Source: Vibrio sp. BS-M-Sm-2
GTDB lineage: Bacteria; Pseudomonadota; Gammaproteobacteria; Enterobacterales; Vibrionaceae
Assembly (NCBI RefSeq): GCF_041504345.1
Contig: NZ_CP167895.1
Coordinates: forward strand, 62,001-126,000
DNA: 64,000 bases
Reading direction: 5' to 3'
Numbering within the stretch: position 1 is the stretch's first letter; every line of letters starts with the position of its first letter. This document shows, in pieces, positions 16,752 to 24,844 of the stretch. Made by a program: the position numbers and the translations under genes. The notes under the pieces are model-generated. The model saw nothing but the letters and a program-made list of their open reading frames with translations, had not been told where the DNA came from and ran no database searches.

Positions 16752-16806
16752 GGAAACTCAGCTACATCAAGGATGATGTGCCTCCCCTATAGGCTGCTGA
16801 GTTTCC
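16752..16806. other. Long inverted repeat, possible three-way RNA structure
   Basis: GGAAACTCAGC (16752-16762) pairs perfectly with GCTGAGTTTCC (16796-16806). Between them ACATCA/TGATGT forms a second hairpin and CCT/AGG a third. There is no clear T-run, so it may be a processed 3' end, an imperfect terminator for the HlyD operon, or a DNA structure. Confidence 0.5.
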
Positions 16807-16999
16807 ATCCTTCTTGAAATCCGACTACGCGAGCTGAGCTTTAGGCTAATACTCGTGTCTAATTCATATTATTTCGCGAATTTTGAACATCTGAAATTTA
16901 TGCAATACGGAAAAAATACTGAATATCTCCAACCACTCCTTCCTTACACTATCTGCAGTTTATTAATCCATGCCCTCAAGGCTAACCTGCAGGAAAAAA

Positions 17000-18190
17000 A
17001 TGAAAAAAACTGCTCTCGCTTTACTTATCTTTTCAAATTTAGCCAATGCTAGTGGTCTATTGCTCCAAGAAGCTGTCACTGCTAATGCTGGTACTGCAGG
17101 GGCTGGTGACGGTGTCTATACTGAAACGGCGACTGCTGGCTACACCAACCCTGCAACCATGAGCCACATGGGCGAACAAAAAACAACCATTAACACGATG
17201 GCACTGTATCTCCAGATGGACTATACCGATGCATCTAAAGATAGCAGCCTCCTAAACACCCCAGATGGCGATGCAAGTGCAGATACTTTGATGCCATCGA
17301 TTGGGATCTTCCATGTACGTCAAGTAACTGAAAGTACACACATCGGAATCAATTTTGGTGCGATTGGCGGTTCTTCTATTGAGTATGGTAATGACTGGGA
17401 CGGCGCTAACCATTTGGATAAAGCGTTCATGTCGGCACTGCAGTTAAACCCAAATATCAGCTACCAACTGGATGACAACTGGTCGATCGCAGCTGGTGTG
17501 CAAATAAACTACGGTTTAATTGAAGTTAGTACGACTGGCTTTGAGTCTGATATGGGTACCGATTGGGCATTTGGGTACAATGCAGGAGCAATGTACAAAG
17601 CCGAGCAATGGGCTTTAGGTCTTAGTTACCGTTCGAAATTGATTCATGATTTTGATGACATCTCAGCCTCTCTGGTCAATGGTAGCAATGCGATTGTGGG
17701 TACTGAACTTGTTGTTCCAGCAATAACTGACATCAGTGCAAGCTACGACCTTAATGCTCAAGTAACTCTATTGTCTTCCATTCAATTCCACCAATGGAGC
17801 GAATTCTCAGAGACTCCCGTCTACAACGACACACTAAATTCAGCACCAGCTCTTCCACAAGCAATAGATCGTAACTGGGAAGATGTGTGGAAATTCGCAG
17901 TGGGCGTAGATTATCAGCTTAACTCTGACTGGGATCTTAAAGCTGGATTCTCTTACGAAACTTCTCCGCAGGATGACCCAACGAAGCAATGGGTCGACTT
18001 ACCTGTAGGTGAGCAATACCGTTATTCACTGGGTGCAAGTACATATTGGAACTCAACTCGTGTCGATATTTTCTATGAATACGCAGACTTTGGCACGATG
18101 GAAATTGACCGTTCCAGCAAGTCATATACTCAGATTCAAGGTGAATTTGAAGGAAGCATCCACTTCGTTGGTGCAAACTTCACTTTCTAA
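17000..18190 (+). CDS. OmpP1/FadL-family outer-membrane transport protein
   Basis: 396 aa from ATG 17000, preceded by CAGGA; the start at 16970 would put charged residues before the signal peptide. The signal peptide is MKKTALALLIFSNLANA, and the mature protein begins SGLLLQEA, close to the FadL N-terminus that plugs the channel and binds a hydrophobic ligand. The NPA(T) motif appears in YTNPATMSHMG, and the C-terminus ends in F as in beta-barrels. It likely takes up a hydrophobic or aromatic compound. A weak version of the regulon palindrome (CGGAA-AAAA-TACTG, 16908-16921) lies upstream. Confidence 0.88.
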   Translation: MKKTALALLIFSNLANASGLLLQEAVTANAGTAGAGDGVYTETATAGYTNPATMSHMGEQKTTINTMALYLQMDYTDASKDSSLLNTPDGDASADTLMPSIGIFHVRQVTESTHIGINFGAIGGSSIEYGNDWDGANHLDKAFMSALQLNPNISYQLDDNWSIAAGVQINYGLIEVSTTGFESDMGTDWAFGYNAGAMYKAEQWALGLSYRSKLIHDFDDISASLVNGSNAIVGTELVVPAITDISASYDLNAQVTLLSSIQFHQWSEFSETPVYNDTLNSAPALPQAIDRNWEDVWKFAVGVDYQLNSDWDLKAGFSYETSPQDDPTKQWVDLPVGEQYRYSLGASTYWNSTRVDIFYEYADFGTMEIDRSSKSYTQIQGEFEGSIHFVGANFTF

Positions 18191-18210
18191 TGTTGCTCGC
18201 AGTAACTTCA

Positions 18211-18240
18211 AACGCTGAACTATCAAGTTCAGCGTTTTGT
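18211..18240. terminator. Bidirectional terminator between convergent outer-membrane genes
   Basis: AACGCTGAAC (18211-18220) pairs with GTTCAGCGTT (18227-18236), followed by TTGTT on the plus strand and T-rich sequence on the minus strand. Confidence 0.75.
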
Positions 18241-18248
18241 TATCAATA

Positions 18249-19010
18249 TTAAAAGCGGTAATCAATACCAACCGAGGCGGTCACTTCTTCTGAAGTTTCA
18301 TCAATGCCTCGCTCATTTTGAACAGAAATCACATCGTATTTAAATTCAAACATGATGTTGAAGTCTTTGTCTTTTACTTTGGTTTTGATGCCTTGCAGCC
18401 ACATTAGGTTAGCAACCTGCATTTCAGCGCCACCGTATGACGAACCAAGATTAATATTAAATACCGAAAAGTGAGTATCGTTCCAAGGGTGTAATGCGTA
18501 CATGTTAACAGAACCCAAATGCGCTTCTTCGTTGCCCTGCAGAGGAGCGCCTAATCCGTTCAATGTTGAGTACGCATCACCACCATCGACATAGGTATAG
18601 TTCAACGAAGGGAAAAACAAGGTGCCATCTTCACTACCTAACGGCAGCATATAACCTGTGGTGTACATGTTCGCTGCGTCTTTTAGTTGGTAAACATCTA
18701 CATAAACACCACCAAAAGAATCAAAGTGAGCAGCTCTCAATCGCGCATTCTCTGACTGAGTGTAATATTCAGCGAAACCAACCGTCTGAGATATATCACT
18801 GGTGAGGCCTGAAGCACCACCACCAGCAAGGAGTTTAAGTTCGCCTTCATCATCTGAAAATACCGCCGCTCTCATGCTGCTGTTTCGAGGGTCAGCATCA
18901 TGATACTCATGACTGTTTTTTTTAGAATTTTGCTCTGCAAATACCGAAGTTGAAGCCAAAACTAATGCTGTACTAATTAGAGAAAGAGAAGCGATTTTAA
19001 TATTTTTCAT
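18249..19010 (-). CDS. Outer-membrane beta-barrel protein, family not recognised
   Basis: 253 aa from ATG 19010; the signal peptide ends at VFA. The mature part is rich in alternating aromatic residues and ends VGIDYRF, a typical outer-membrane barrel C-terminus. The length and the strand pattern near YFSPSLNYTY-like segments recall Tsx-like nucleoside channels, but no diagnostic motif is visible, so I leave the family open. It is divergent from the LysR gene at 19143, which probably controls it through the palindrome at 19088-19104. Confidence 0.75.
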   Translation of the reverse strand: MKNIKIASLSLISTALVLASTSVFAEQNSKKNSHEYHDADPRNSSMRAAVFSDDEGELKLLAGGGASGLTSDISQTVGFAEYYTQSENARLRAAHFDSFGGVYVDVYQLKDAANMYTTGYMLPLGSEDGTLFFPSLNYTYVDGGDAYSTLNGLGAPLQGNEEAHLGSVNMYALHPWNDTHFSVFNINLGSSYGGAEMQVANLMWLQGIKTKVKDKDFNIMFEFKYDVISVQNERGIDETSEEVTASVGIDYRF

Positions 19011-19087
19011 TGTATACACCAAAACTGACACTTAAGAAGATGGTGCCACTATATTTAGATGACTATTTCCACGCTACTTATACGAAA

Positions 19088-19104
19088 AATAAGCATCACT
19101 TATT
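19088..19104. promoter_or_regulatory. Candidate LysR-type operator
   Basis: AATAAG-CATCA-CTTATT, a perfect 6-bp inverted repeat containing a T-N11-A core, between the divergent outer-membrane gene and the LysR regulator. Confidence 0.5.
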
Positions 19105-19142
19105 CCATCGATTAATAATGTTAAGCAGAGGATAGGGATATT

Positions 19143-20099
19143 ATGTACAAAAAATATAATGAACAGGTGAACCTAAATTATCTACGCGTGTTTGATGCTA
19201 TTTACATTCATAGAAGCACCAAGTTGGCTGCATCGGCATTGGGTATTAGCCAATCGGCGGTTAGCCAAACATTAGCAAAATTACGTGATTACACTGGCGA
19301 CAAATTATTTTATTCAGCCAATGGTAAGTTACAGTCAACCCATAGAGCAGATGCTATTGGTCTAGGCCTAAATGAGCAACTCGATGCTCTAGACAATCGG
19401 ATTTTTTCAGAACTTTTTGAAGATCCAAGTGAATTCAATGGTGAACTCACTATCGCAGTATCAAGCGTATTTCTTGAAGCAATGGCTACAGAATTAACGA
19501 GCTCGGTTGTGTTTAACTCATTTCCCAAAGCAAAACTGAATGTCACTACCTGGACAGATCGAACGCTCACCGATATACAAAATGGCGATGTCCATATTGG
19601 GTTGAATTTCGGTCCAATTGACACACCAAAATCTATCCGTTCCGTTGCTCTCACCTCTAGTGAACCCATTGTTATTATGAGGAAAAACCACCCATGGTCT
19701 GATGGGAATTTTAAATTGGAAGGTTTCAATAAATATCCAACGGGTGGCATTCTGGTTCCCGGGCTCACTGACTTCAACGCAATACTAGAGCGTCGAGCCC
19801 CTGAGTTTTTTAATTTTAAATATCGCTCTGCCAGTATGTCTGTTTTAACATGTCTCGCTGAACATTCTTACATTTTAGCGATTACCGAAACACTCTCTGC
19901 CTCAATGTGTCCTAATACGATTGATTGCATCCAACCTGCTTGGTTAAACGAGCTAGCGCCAGATCAAATGAGCCACTCTATTTACTACTTAGAGCGAAAT
20001 CACAACCACCCTTTATACAGATTCTGTATCAATATTGTACGAACTTCTCTACAAGAGAAATTAGATACGTTAAAACTGAGAACCAAGATAAATACATAG
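19143..20099 (+). CDS. LysR-family transcriptional regulator
   Basis: 318 aa. The N-terminal winged helix-turn-helix is clear (LRVFDAIYIHRSTKLAASAL, then GISQSAVSQTLAKLRDYTGD); the remainder is a periplasmic-binding-protein-like effector domain. It sits divergent from the outer-membrane protein gene with a short intergenic region holding an inverted repeat, the standard LysR arrangement. The effector is unknown. Confidence 0.9.
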   Translation: MYKKYNEQVNLNYLRVFDAIYIHRSTKLAASALGISQSAVSQTLAKLRDYTGDKLFYSANGKLQSTHRADAIGLGLNEQLDALDNRIFSELFEDPSEFNGELTIAVSSVFLEAMATELTSSVVFNSFPKAKLNVTTWTDRTLTDIQNGDVHIGLNFGPIDTPKSIRSVALTSSEPIVIMRKNHPWSDGNFKLEGFNKYPTGGILVPGLTDFNAILERRAPEFFNFKYRSASMSVLTCLAEHSYILAITETLSASMCPNTIDCIQPAWLNELAPDQMSHSIYYLERNHNHPLYRFCINIVRTSLQEKLDTLKLRTKINT

Positions 20100-20315
20100 T
20101 CATTGGGTATATTTACTGATTAAAAAACCTAAATTATATGATATGAGAATTAATTCTATGTCGAAGAATAACATTTATAAAAACATATAATGATTATCTT
20201 TTAAAAAACCTTTATTGCAGTATTTTTTCGGATCATTATTTATATTAATCCGATTAAGATAACACTCATAGATATAACTAAATTTAGTCACTCACTAATT
20301 AAGAGTATAGATTCA

Positions 20316-20969
20316 ATGAAACGTGTAATCGTAACCCTCTCTATCGCGGCTTTGCTTTCGGGCTGCCAGGCAACTCAACGACAAAATGCCACCACCGGTG
20401 AAACCGAAACTAACTCAGCAACCAAAGGTGCTTTAGCCGGCATGTTAGCGGGCGCGGCAATCGGTGCTGCGACAGGAAATAGCTCTGACGCTCTGCGCGG
20501 TGCGGCTATTGGTGGAGTTGTAGGTGGAGGTGCAGGCTATTACATGGATAAACAGGAACAGGCACTACGTCAACAACTGGTAAGTTCTGGTGTACAGGTT
20601 AAACGTATCAACGACAAAGAGCTTCAGCTGGTGATGGAAAATGGCATTGGCTTTGACTCGGGATCATATCATTTGTCATCCGGCATTTACCCAACCTTAA
20701 ACAGTGTCGCGCTTGTTCTTGGGGAATACCCAGATACACGCTTAGAAATCAAAGGACATACCGATAGCTCCGGCAACGATGCAAGTAACCAAACACTCTC
20801 AGAACAGCGCGCACAATCTGTTGGTAACTACCTTATCGGTCAGCAAGTTGCATCTGGTCGTGTCGTAACACAAGGTTACGGTGAGCGTTACCCTGTTTGC
20901 GGGAACGACACGAAAGCAGGCCGAGCCTGTAATCGCCGTGTTGAAATCAATATTTTGGCCTTGAATTAA
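20316..20969 (+). CDS. OmpA-family lipoprotein with glycine-zipper domain
   Basis: 217 aa. Lipobox LLSGC puts the acylated cysteine at residue 17. Residues 35-75 form a glycine zipper (GALAGMLAGAAIGAATG, AAIGGVVGGGAGYYMD). The C-terminal OmpA-like domain binds peptidoglycan: KGHTDSSGNDASNQTLSEQR and a later NRRVEI. It is the YiaD type of outer-membrane lipoprotein that ties the membrane to the cell wall. It is probably co-transcribed with the membrane protein 25 bp downstream. Confidence 0.9.
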   Translation: MKRVIVTLSIAALLSGCQATQRQNATTGETETNSATKGALAGMLAGAAIGAATGNSSDALRGAAIGGVVGGGAGYYMDKQEQALRQQLVSSGVQVKRINDKELQLVMENGIGFDSGSYHLSSGIYPTLNSVALVLGEYPDTRLEIKGHTDSSGNDASNQTLSEQRAQSVGNYLIGQQVASGRVVTQGYGERYPVCGNDTKAGRACNRRVEINILALN

Positions 20970-20993
20970 TCAATCACCAAAAGGAGCCTTAAT

Positions 20994-21404
20994 ATGTTCT
21001 TTAACCGTTTTCTCAAACCTTTCCTTGTGATTGGCGGCTTAGTTACAATGTACGCAGGGATTTATGCAATTAACCCTGAAACTGCGCTGCTTGATATGAA
21101 CAACCTACCCTACGACTCTAACTATGTGTTTTTGTTCAGACACTGGGGAATCATGGTTGGGTTAATGGGATTCTTTATTGCAGCTTCAGCCTACGTACGC
21201 CGCTGGAGAGAATCAATCATCCTGTACTCGTTTCTCGAAAAGCTCTTTATGGTGTATCTGTTCGTTTCGAATTTTTTCAATCCAGAAACAGCACACTTGA
21301 ACGCCAGTTTCATCCCGTTCGCCATTACAGACATCACCATCTGTACCTATACTCTTGGTTACTGGTACGAAAACTACAAGATCAGAAAAAATGTGAGCGC
21401 TTAG
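20994..21404 (+). CDS. Four-helix inner-membrane protein of unknown function
   Basis: 136 aa with four hydrophobic segments (about 9-27, 48-64, 76-92 and 103-122), preceded by AAGGAG at 20981-20986. A conserved-looking HWGIMVGLMGF stretch lies in the second segment. The family is not recognised with confidence. It follows the OmpA-like lipoprotein closely, which suggests a shared transcript. Confidence 0.75.
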   Translation: MFFNRFLKPFLVIGGLVTMYAGIYAINPETALLDMNNLPYDSNYVFLFRHWGIMVGLMGFFIAASAYVRRWRESIILYSFLEKLFMVYLFVSNFFNPETAHLNASFIPFAITDITICTYTLGYWYENYKIRKNVSA

Positions 21405-21424
21405 GCTAAGAAAAGCCTTGTTAC

Positions 21425-22432
21425 TCAAAGACTGTTGTTCAAGCGCTCCACATATTGTCTAGGTGTCAGACCTCGATGTTTCTTAAACATCCGGTTAAAA
21501 CTCGCGACGTTGGTATAGCCTAGCCTCGTCGCGACTTCTTCTATCGGCACTGAATACATCAAAAGCTCTACAGCCACGTTACTTAACGCATACCCCATAA
21601 CGGTAGAAAAGTTGACACCTAATTTATGTAATCGACGTTGAAATTGCTGCTCAGATAAACCAAGTAAGCTTGATACTTTATGTAGCGTTGGGAGGCCGAA
21701 ATGGCGACTGTAATTGATCATTTCATAGGCCACTTTATGCTCATCAGCGGCATCGGGCATGTTGAGATAATGATCTAAGTCATGAAAGTTCATCGCCAAG
21801 CTCATCTTGCCAACTGAAGGGGATTGGTTGATCGACAATCTCAAGTTGCTTGGTATCCAAATCTCAGTTCGTGGTTGTCCCCATTGAATGTTGCACCCAA
21901 AGTACTCTTGATAAAGTTGAGTGTTTTCTCGATAACCAGCTATAGACACAGCTGCAGGGGTAAAATCGTCTCCCAAGTAGCGCCTTAATATCTTCATCAT
22001 AAAGATGGCGACTCGAATAGAATCATGGACTTTGCCCGCCTCGCTATAAGCTGGGTTGTCGTAACACCACTTGATAAATTTTCCAACTTGAGTGCCATAG
22101 AGAAAGGCGCCAGATTGCAAACAGTGCAGTCCAATGTTAACTCGGCGTATGCTTGAAGCCAGATCGCGTCCAGAGAAAAACCAATTAGAAAGAGGACCTA
22201 ACCTTTCAATATCGACTCTATCGGCGAGTTTCAAAATAATATCGGAGTCACCAGTTTGGTGCTGAAGTAAGCCATACCATTTATCCACCTCACTAACAGG
22301 AATAAGATTCATCGGATTATTAAATACCGACCTGGGAATGCCTAATTGCTCGACATTCACGAGCTTATTGGTCATCGCATGTTGGTAAATACCTAAAATT
22401 CCTAATGCTCTTAAGAAGTTACAATTATTCAT
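21425..22432 (-). CDS. AraC-family transcriptional regulator
   Basis: 335 aa. The C-terminal pair of helix-turn-helix motifs is clear: LHKVSSLLGLSEQQFQRRLH and IEEVATRLGYTNVASFNRMF followed by KKHRGLTPRQYVERL. The N-terminal 200 residues resemble the arabinose-binding-like domain of OruR/ArgR-type AraC regulators (IILKLADRV, LGPLSNWFFSG). It is divergent from the second DUF3302/HlyD operon at 22566 and probably controls it. The ligand is unknown. Confidence 0.9.
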   Translation of the reverse strand: MNNCNFLRALGILGIYQHAMTNKLVNVEQLGIPRSVFNNPMNLIPVSEVDKWYGLLQHQTGDSDIILKLADRVDIERLGPLSNWFFSGRDLASSIRRVNIGLHCLQSGAFLYGTQVGKFIKWCYDNPAYSEAGKVHDSIRVAIFMMKILRRYLGDDFTPAAVSIAGYRENTQLYQEYFGCNIQWGQPRTEIWIPSNLRLSINQSPSVGKMSLAMNFHDLDHYLNMPDAADEHKVAYEMINYSRHFGLPTLHKVSSLLGLSEQQFQRRLHKLGVNFSTVMGYALSNVAVELLMYSVPIEEVATRLGYTNVASFNRMFKKHRGLTPRQYVERLNNSL

Positions 22433-22565
22433 TAGCCACCATACTTAGAAGTCACCATTACAGATCAAATCATATTGGCATCATTATTAAAGTAATTGGT
22501 AAATTTTCAACCTCTAAATCTGATATCAATCACACTCGGCGCTCAATTTAACCTAGGGTTTATCA

Positions 22566-22916
22566 ATGAGTTTAGTCAGTGTCCCATTTGTCGGAACCGG
22601 CGCAGATACCGCACTACACGTAGTGGCAGGCGTTGTGTTAATCGCAACCATCGCTGCTGCATGTTACGGCTTCTGGCGTGTGCATGAATTACCAATCAAT
22701 AAGGCTCACAGTAAAGAGCATCAACAACTCGGTTTGATCACCGCATTAACATGGATTGGTTTTGTATGGCACTGGGTATGGGTACTAGCCGTTATCTTAG
22801 CCTTTGTTGACATGGAAAAAGCCATCATCAATCTAAGAGATACTTGGAAATCACCAGTAGCACCTAGGGACAAAGCAACTTCCGACAAGCAAGATGAGGA
22901 GAGCCAAGCATGTTAG
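22566..22916 (+). CDS. DUF3302 inner-membrane protein, YiaW-like (copy 2)
   Basis: 116 aa; the start MSLVSVPFVGTGADTALHVVAG lines up with copy 1 at 15061, and both keep the WIGF-WHWVWVLAVI helix. Two membrane helices. The HlyD start (22910) lies inside its last codons, so the two are translationally coupled. Function unknown; expected to work with the HlyD protein. Confidence 0.85.
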   Translation: MSLVSVPFVGTGADTALHVVAGVVLIATIAAACYGFWRVHELPINKAHSKEHQQLGLITALTWIGFVWHWVWVLAVILAFVDMEKAIINLRDTWKSPVAPRDKATSDKQDEESQAC

Positions 22917-24133
22917 AAGGCTTAGCAATTTGGGCACTGTTCATTTACTTACTCAGACTTGTTGGTATGCCTTGGAATAAAGGCACCAAGGCATTTGCAT
23001 ATCTCGGTGGTACATCGTGGTTACTATTTGTATGGGTTGGCCTACTCAACTTCACTCCGATGGATTTATCAGGAGGCTCTGTCGTTCAATCCCCACATAT
23101 CCAATTACGTCCAGATTCAACTAATGTGTCGGGTAAGACCACCAAAGTCCACATCCACCCGAATCAAGATGTAACTGAAGGACAGCTAATTTATGAAATT
23201 GATGACACCAAATATGTCATCGCAAAAGACAAAGCTAGCGTTCAGCTTGAGTCTGCAGAGGTTGCGCTCGATACAGCACGCCAAGAAGTGAGCATTGCTA
23301 AAATAAGCTATCAATCGGCACTTGAAGACATCAAGGCTTCAGTCGCGCAGATAGAATCAGCAAAGACAGACTTAGTGCTGCAATCAAAGACGCTTGATCG
23401 TTACCAGAAGCAAAACAGTGTCGTAGAGCATACGATTACTGAAACTGACATCGACCAACAAACAGCGAAGGTAGACTTAGCGACACATAACGTCACCACA
23501 TTAGAATCTCAGCTTAGCAAGAAAGAAGTCGATGCCGAGAATGCGAAATTAAACATCCACAAAGCTGAAACCAATGTGAACAAGAAACAGACTGAGGTCG
23601 ATTCAGCGAAGGCAACATTAGCGCAAGCTCAGTGGGATCTTAACAGTACCAAAATCACTGCACCAACTGACGGCTTTGTGACGAACTTTATTCTTCGTGA
23701 AGGACAGCGTGTTTCGTTAATGCCTCGTATTCAGATGTATACCGAAGAAAAGTACGTACTGATGCGAGTCAATCACCAAGCGATTCGTAATATTAAAGTG
23801 GGGCAACCAGCAGAATTTGCAACAGCGGTATACCCGGGGAAAATATTTTCTGCAACGGTTGAGGGTATCGTTGAAGCGACGGGGGAAGCACAAGCGAGCT
23901 TGCTAGGTATAGATGAACAGGTACGTGTCACTACTGGTCGAAACGTTCAGAACAAGCACCACTTTGTTCGTTTAAAAATCGACGAAGCAGAGGGCTACGA
24001 CATTCCAGTTGGTTCTGTCGGGTTAGCGTGGGTAAGCGGTGAGAAGCCGATCGGTTTTATGGCATTCCTAGACGTAATACGCGGAATAATCATTCGGATG
24101 AAGTCTCAGTTGTACTTCTTCTACTCTATCTAA
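22910..24133 (+). CDS. HlyD-family membrane-fusion protein, YiaV-like (copy 2)
   Basis: 407 aa, exactly the length of copy 1 at 15387 and clearly homologous along its whole length (shared MDLSGGSVVQSPHIQLRP, NVQNKHHFVRL, MKSQLYFFYSI). The coiled coil (about 105-235) differs most. Periplasmic adaptor with two N-terminal membrane segments. It differs from copy 1 in being next to an AraC regulator rather than carrying the shared palindrome, so the two copies appear to answer different signals. Confidence 0.88.
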   Translation: MLEGLAIWALFIYLLRLVGMPWNKGTKAFAYLGGTSWLLFVWVGLLNFTPMDLSGGSVVQSPHIQLRPDSTNVSGKTTKVHIHPNQDVTEGQLIYEIDDTKYVIAKDKASVQLESAEVALDTARQEVSIAKISYQSALEDIKASVAQIESAKTDLVLQSKTLDRYQKQNSVVEHTITETDIDQQTAKVDLATHNVTTLESQLSKKEVDAENAKLNIHKAETNVNKKQTEVDSAKATLAQAQWDLNSTKITAPTDGFVTNFILREGQRVSLMPRIQMYTEEKYVLMRVNHQAIRNIKVGQPAEFATAVYPGKIFSATVEGIVEATGEAQASLLGIDEQVRVTTGRNVQNKHHFVRLKIDEAEGYDIPVGSVGLAWVSGEKPIGFMAFLDVIRGIIIRMKSQLYFFYSI

Positions 24134-24157
24134 ACACCTTCATTGGTGAAAAAATAC

Positions 24158-24190
24158 AAAGCCCGTGTGATCAGGTATCACACGGGCTTT
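24158..24190. terminator. Bidirectional terminator after the second HlyD gene
   Basis: AAAGCCCGTGTGAT (24158-24171) pairs perfectly with ATCACACGGGCTTT (24177-24190), loop of 5. Confidence 0.85.
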
Positions 24191-24288
24191 CTCGTCACTT
24201 AAACCTAAAATGAGAGACTTTAAGCACAAAGAATAGCCAATAGCCAAAGAATTAGCTCTTCTTTCAACCATCACCAAATCACCACTAA

Positions 24289-24314
24289 TTGCAAAGTGCA
24301 TTTGCAAAACGCAA
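24289..24314 (+). promoter_or_regulatory. Tandem LuxO-type sites upstream of qrr copy A
   Basis: Two adjacent 13-bp boxes, TTGCA-AAG-TGCAT (24289-24301) and TTGCA-AAA-CGCAA (24302-24314). Each is one mismatch from the TTGCA-N3-TGCAA form I recall for LuxO. They lie about 85 bp upstream of the sigma-54 promoter, a normal enhancer distance. Confidence 0.7.
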
Positions 24315-24397
24315 AAAAGAAGTACTGAAACGCGAATAAATAGCCCAAATACGCACCAAATTGCTATAAAACAACCAATAAACAAGATTATTAGAGT

Positions 24398-24413
24398 TGG
24401 CACACTAACTGCA
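24398..24413 (+). promoter_or_regulatory. Sigma-54 promoter of qrr copy A
   Basis: TTGGCAC-ACTAA-CTGCA: GG at 24399-24400 and GC at 24411-24412 are exactly 10 bp apart, the -24/-12 arrangement. The RNA would start about 12 bp further on, at 24424. Confidence 0.85.
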
Positions 24414-24423
24414 ATGTAACTAT

Positions 24424-24533
24424 TGACCCTTCTTAAGCCGAGGGTCACCTAGCCAACTGACGTTGTTAGTGAACCTATTATTGTTCACGAAATATATAAG
24501 CCAATTGCGGTTATTGCGATTGGCTATTTTTTT
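24424..24533 (+). ncRNA. qrr: Qrr quorum-regulatory small RNA (copy A)
   Basis: About 110 nt. A 5' stem (TGACCCT...AGGGTCA) is followed by the invariant Qrr core CTAGCCAACTGACGTTGTTA at 24449-24468, a second short stem (GTGAAC/GTTCAC) and a terminator AGCCAAT...ATTGGCT with a T-run at 24527-24533. Qrr RNAs are made at low cell density when phospho-LuxO activates sigma-54, and with Hfq they base-pair with mRNAs such as luxR/hapR, luxO and aphA. The first 53 nt are identical to copy B at 31903-32010. Core, promoter and LuxO boxes all agree, so the assignment is strong. Confidence 0.93.
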
Positions 24534-24637
24534 ACCTGCAGTTTGGTCAACCGCTCCCCTTTCGATACAGACACCCATTCAAACGCATAATAATCAACAT
24601 TCATAGCCAACCCTAAGCAGCAGATACCCAATTCGAT

Positions 24638-24655
24638 ATAGAAAACGTTTTCTAT
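24638..24655. promoter_or_regulatory. PurR-like palindrome upstream of codBA
   Basis: ATAGAAAAC-GTTTTCTAT, a perfect 18-bp palindrome with the AAACGTTT core of LacI/PurR-family operators, 190 bp before codB. In E. coli codBA is repressed by PurR, which supports the reading. Confidence 0.55.
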
Positions 24656-24844
24656 TGATTTTTTTGAAATAAATAGAAAAAATAACCCTATGTTATATAA
24701 GACAATTAGTGCAATAACTGATTTTTGAGCACCTTTATTGACAAAATTAGCATTGACTACGTGATTTATATCACCATAATGCGCACGTTTGCCTGCAATA
24801 CGGCGACCGTTAAATTTAATTTTGATCATTTGCGGAGGTAAAAA

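Noticed and set aside
16908..16921. Sixth copy of the sulfatase-regulon palindrome before the FadL-type gene
   Set aside because: Only the right arm (TACTG) fits; the left arm is CGGAA. Too weak to list as a site.
24140..24448. Minus-strand reading frame beginning MTLGLRRV
   Set aside because: It begins in the 5' stem of qrr copy A and runs through its promoter and LuxO boxes; the same start appears at copy B, so it reflects the conserved RNA, not a protein.
24524..24829. Minus-strand 101-codon frame with a hydrophobic segment
   Set aside because: No ribosome site, it ends inside the qrr T-run and it covers the PurR-like palindrome and codB promoter region. A real gene is not excluded but unsupported.
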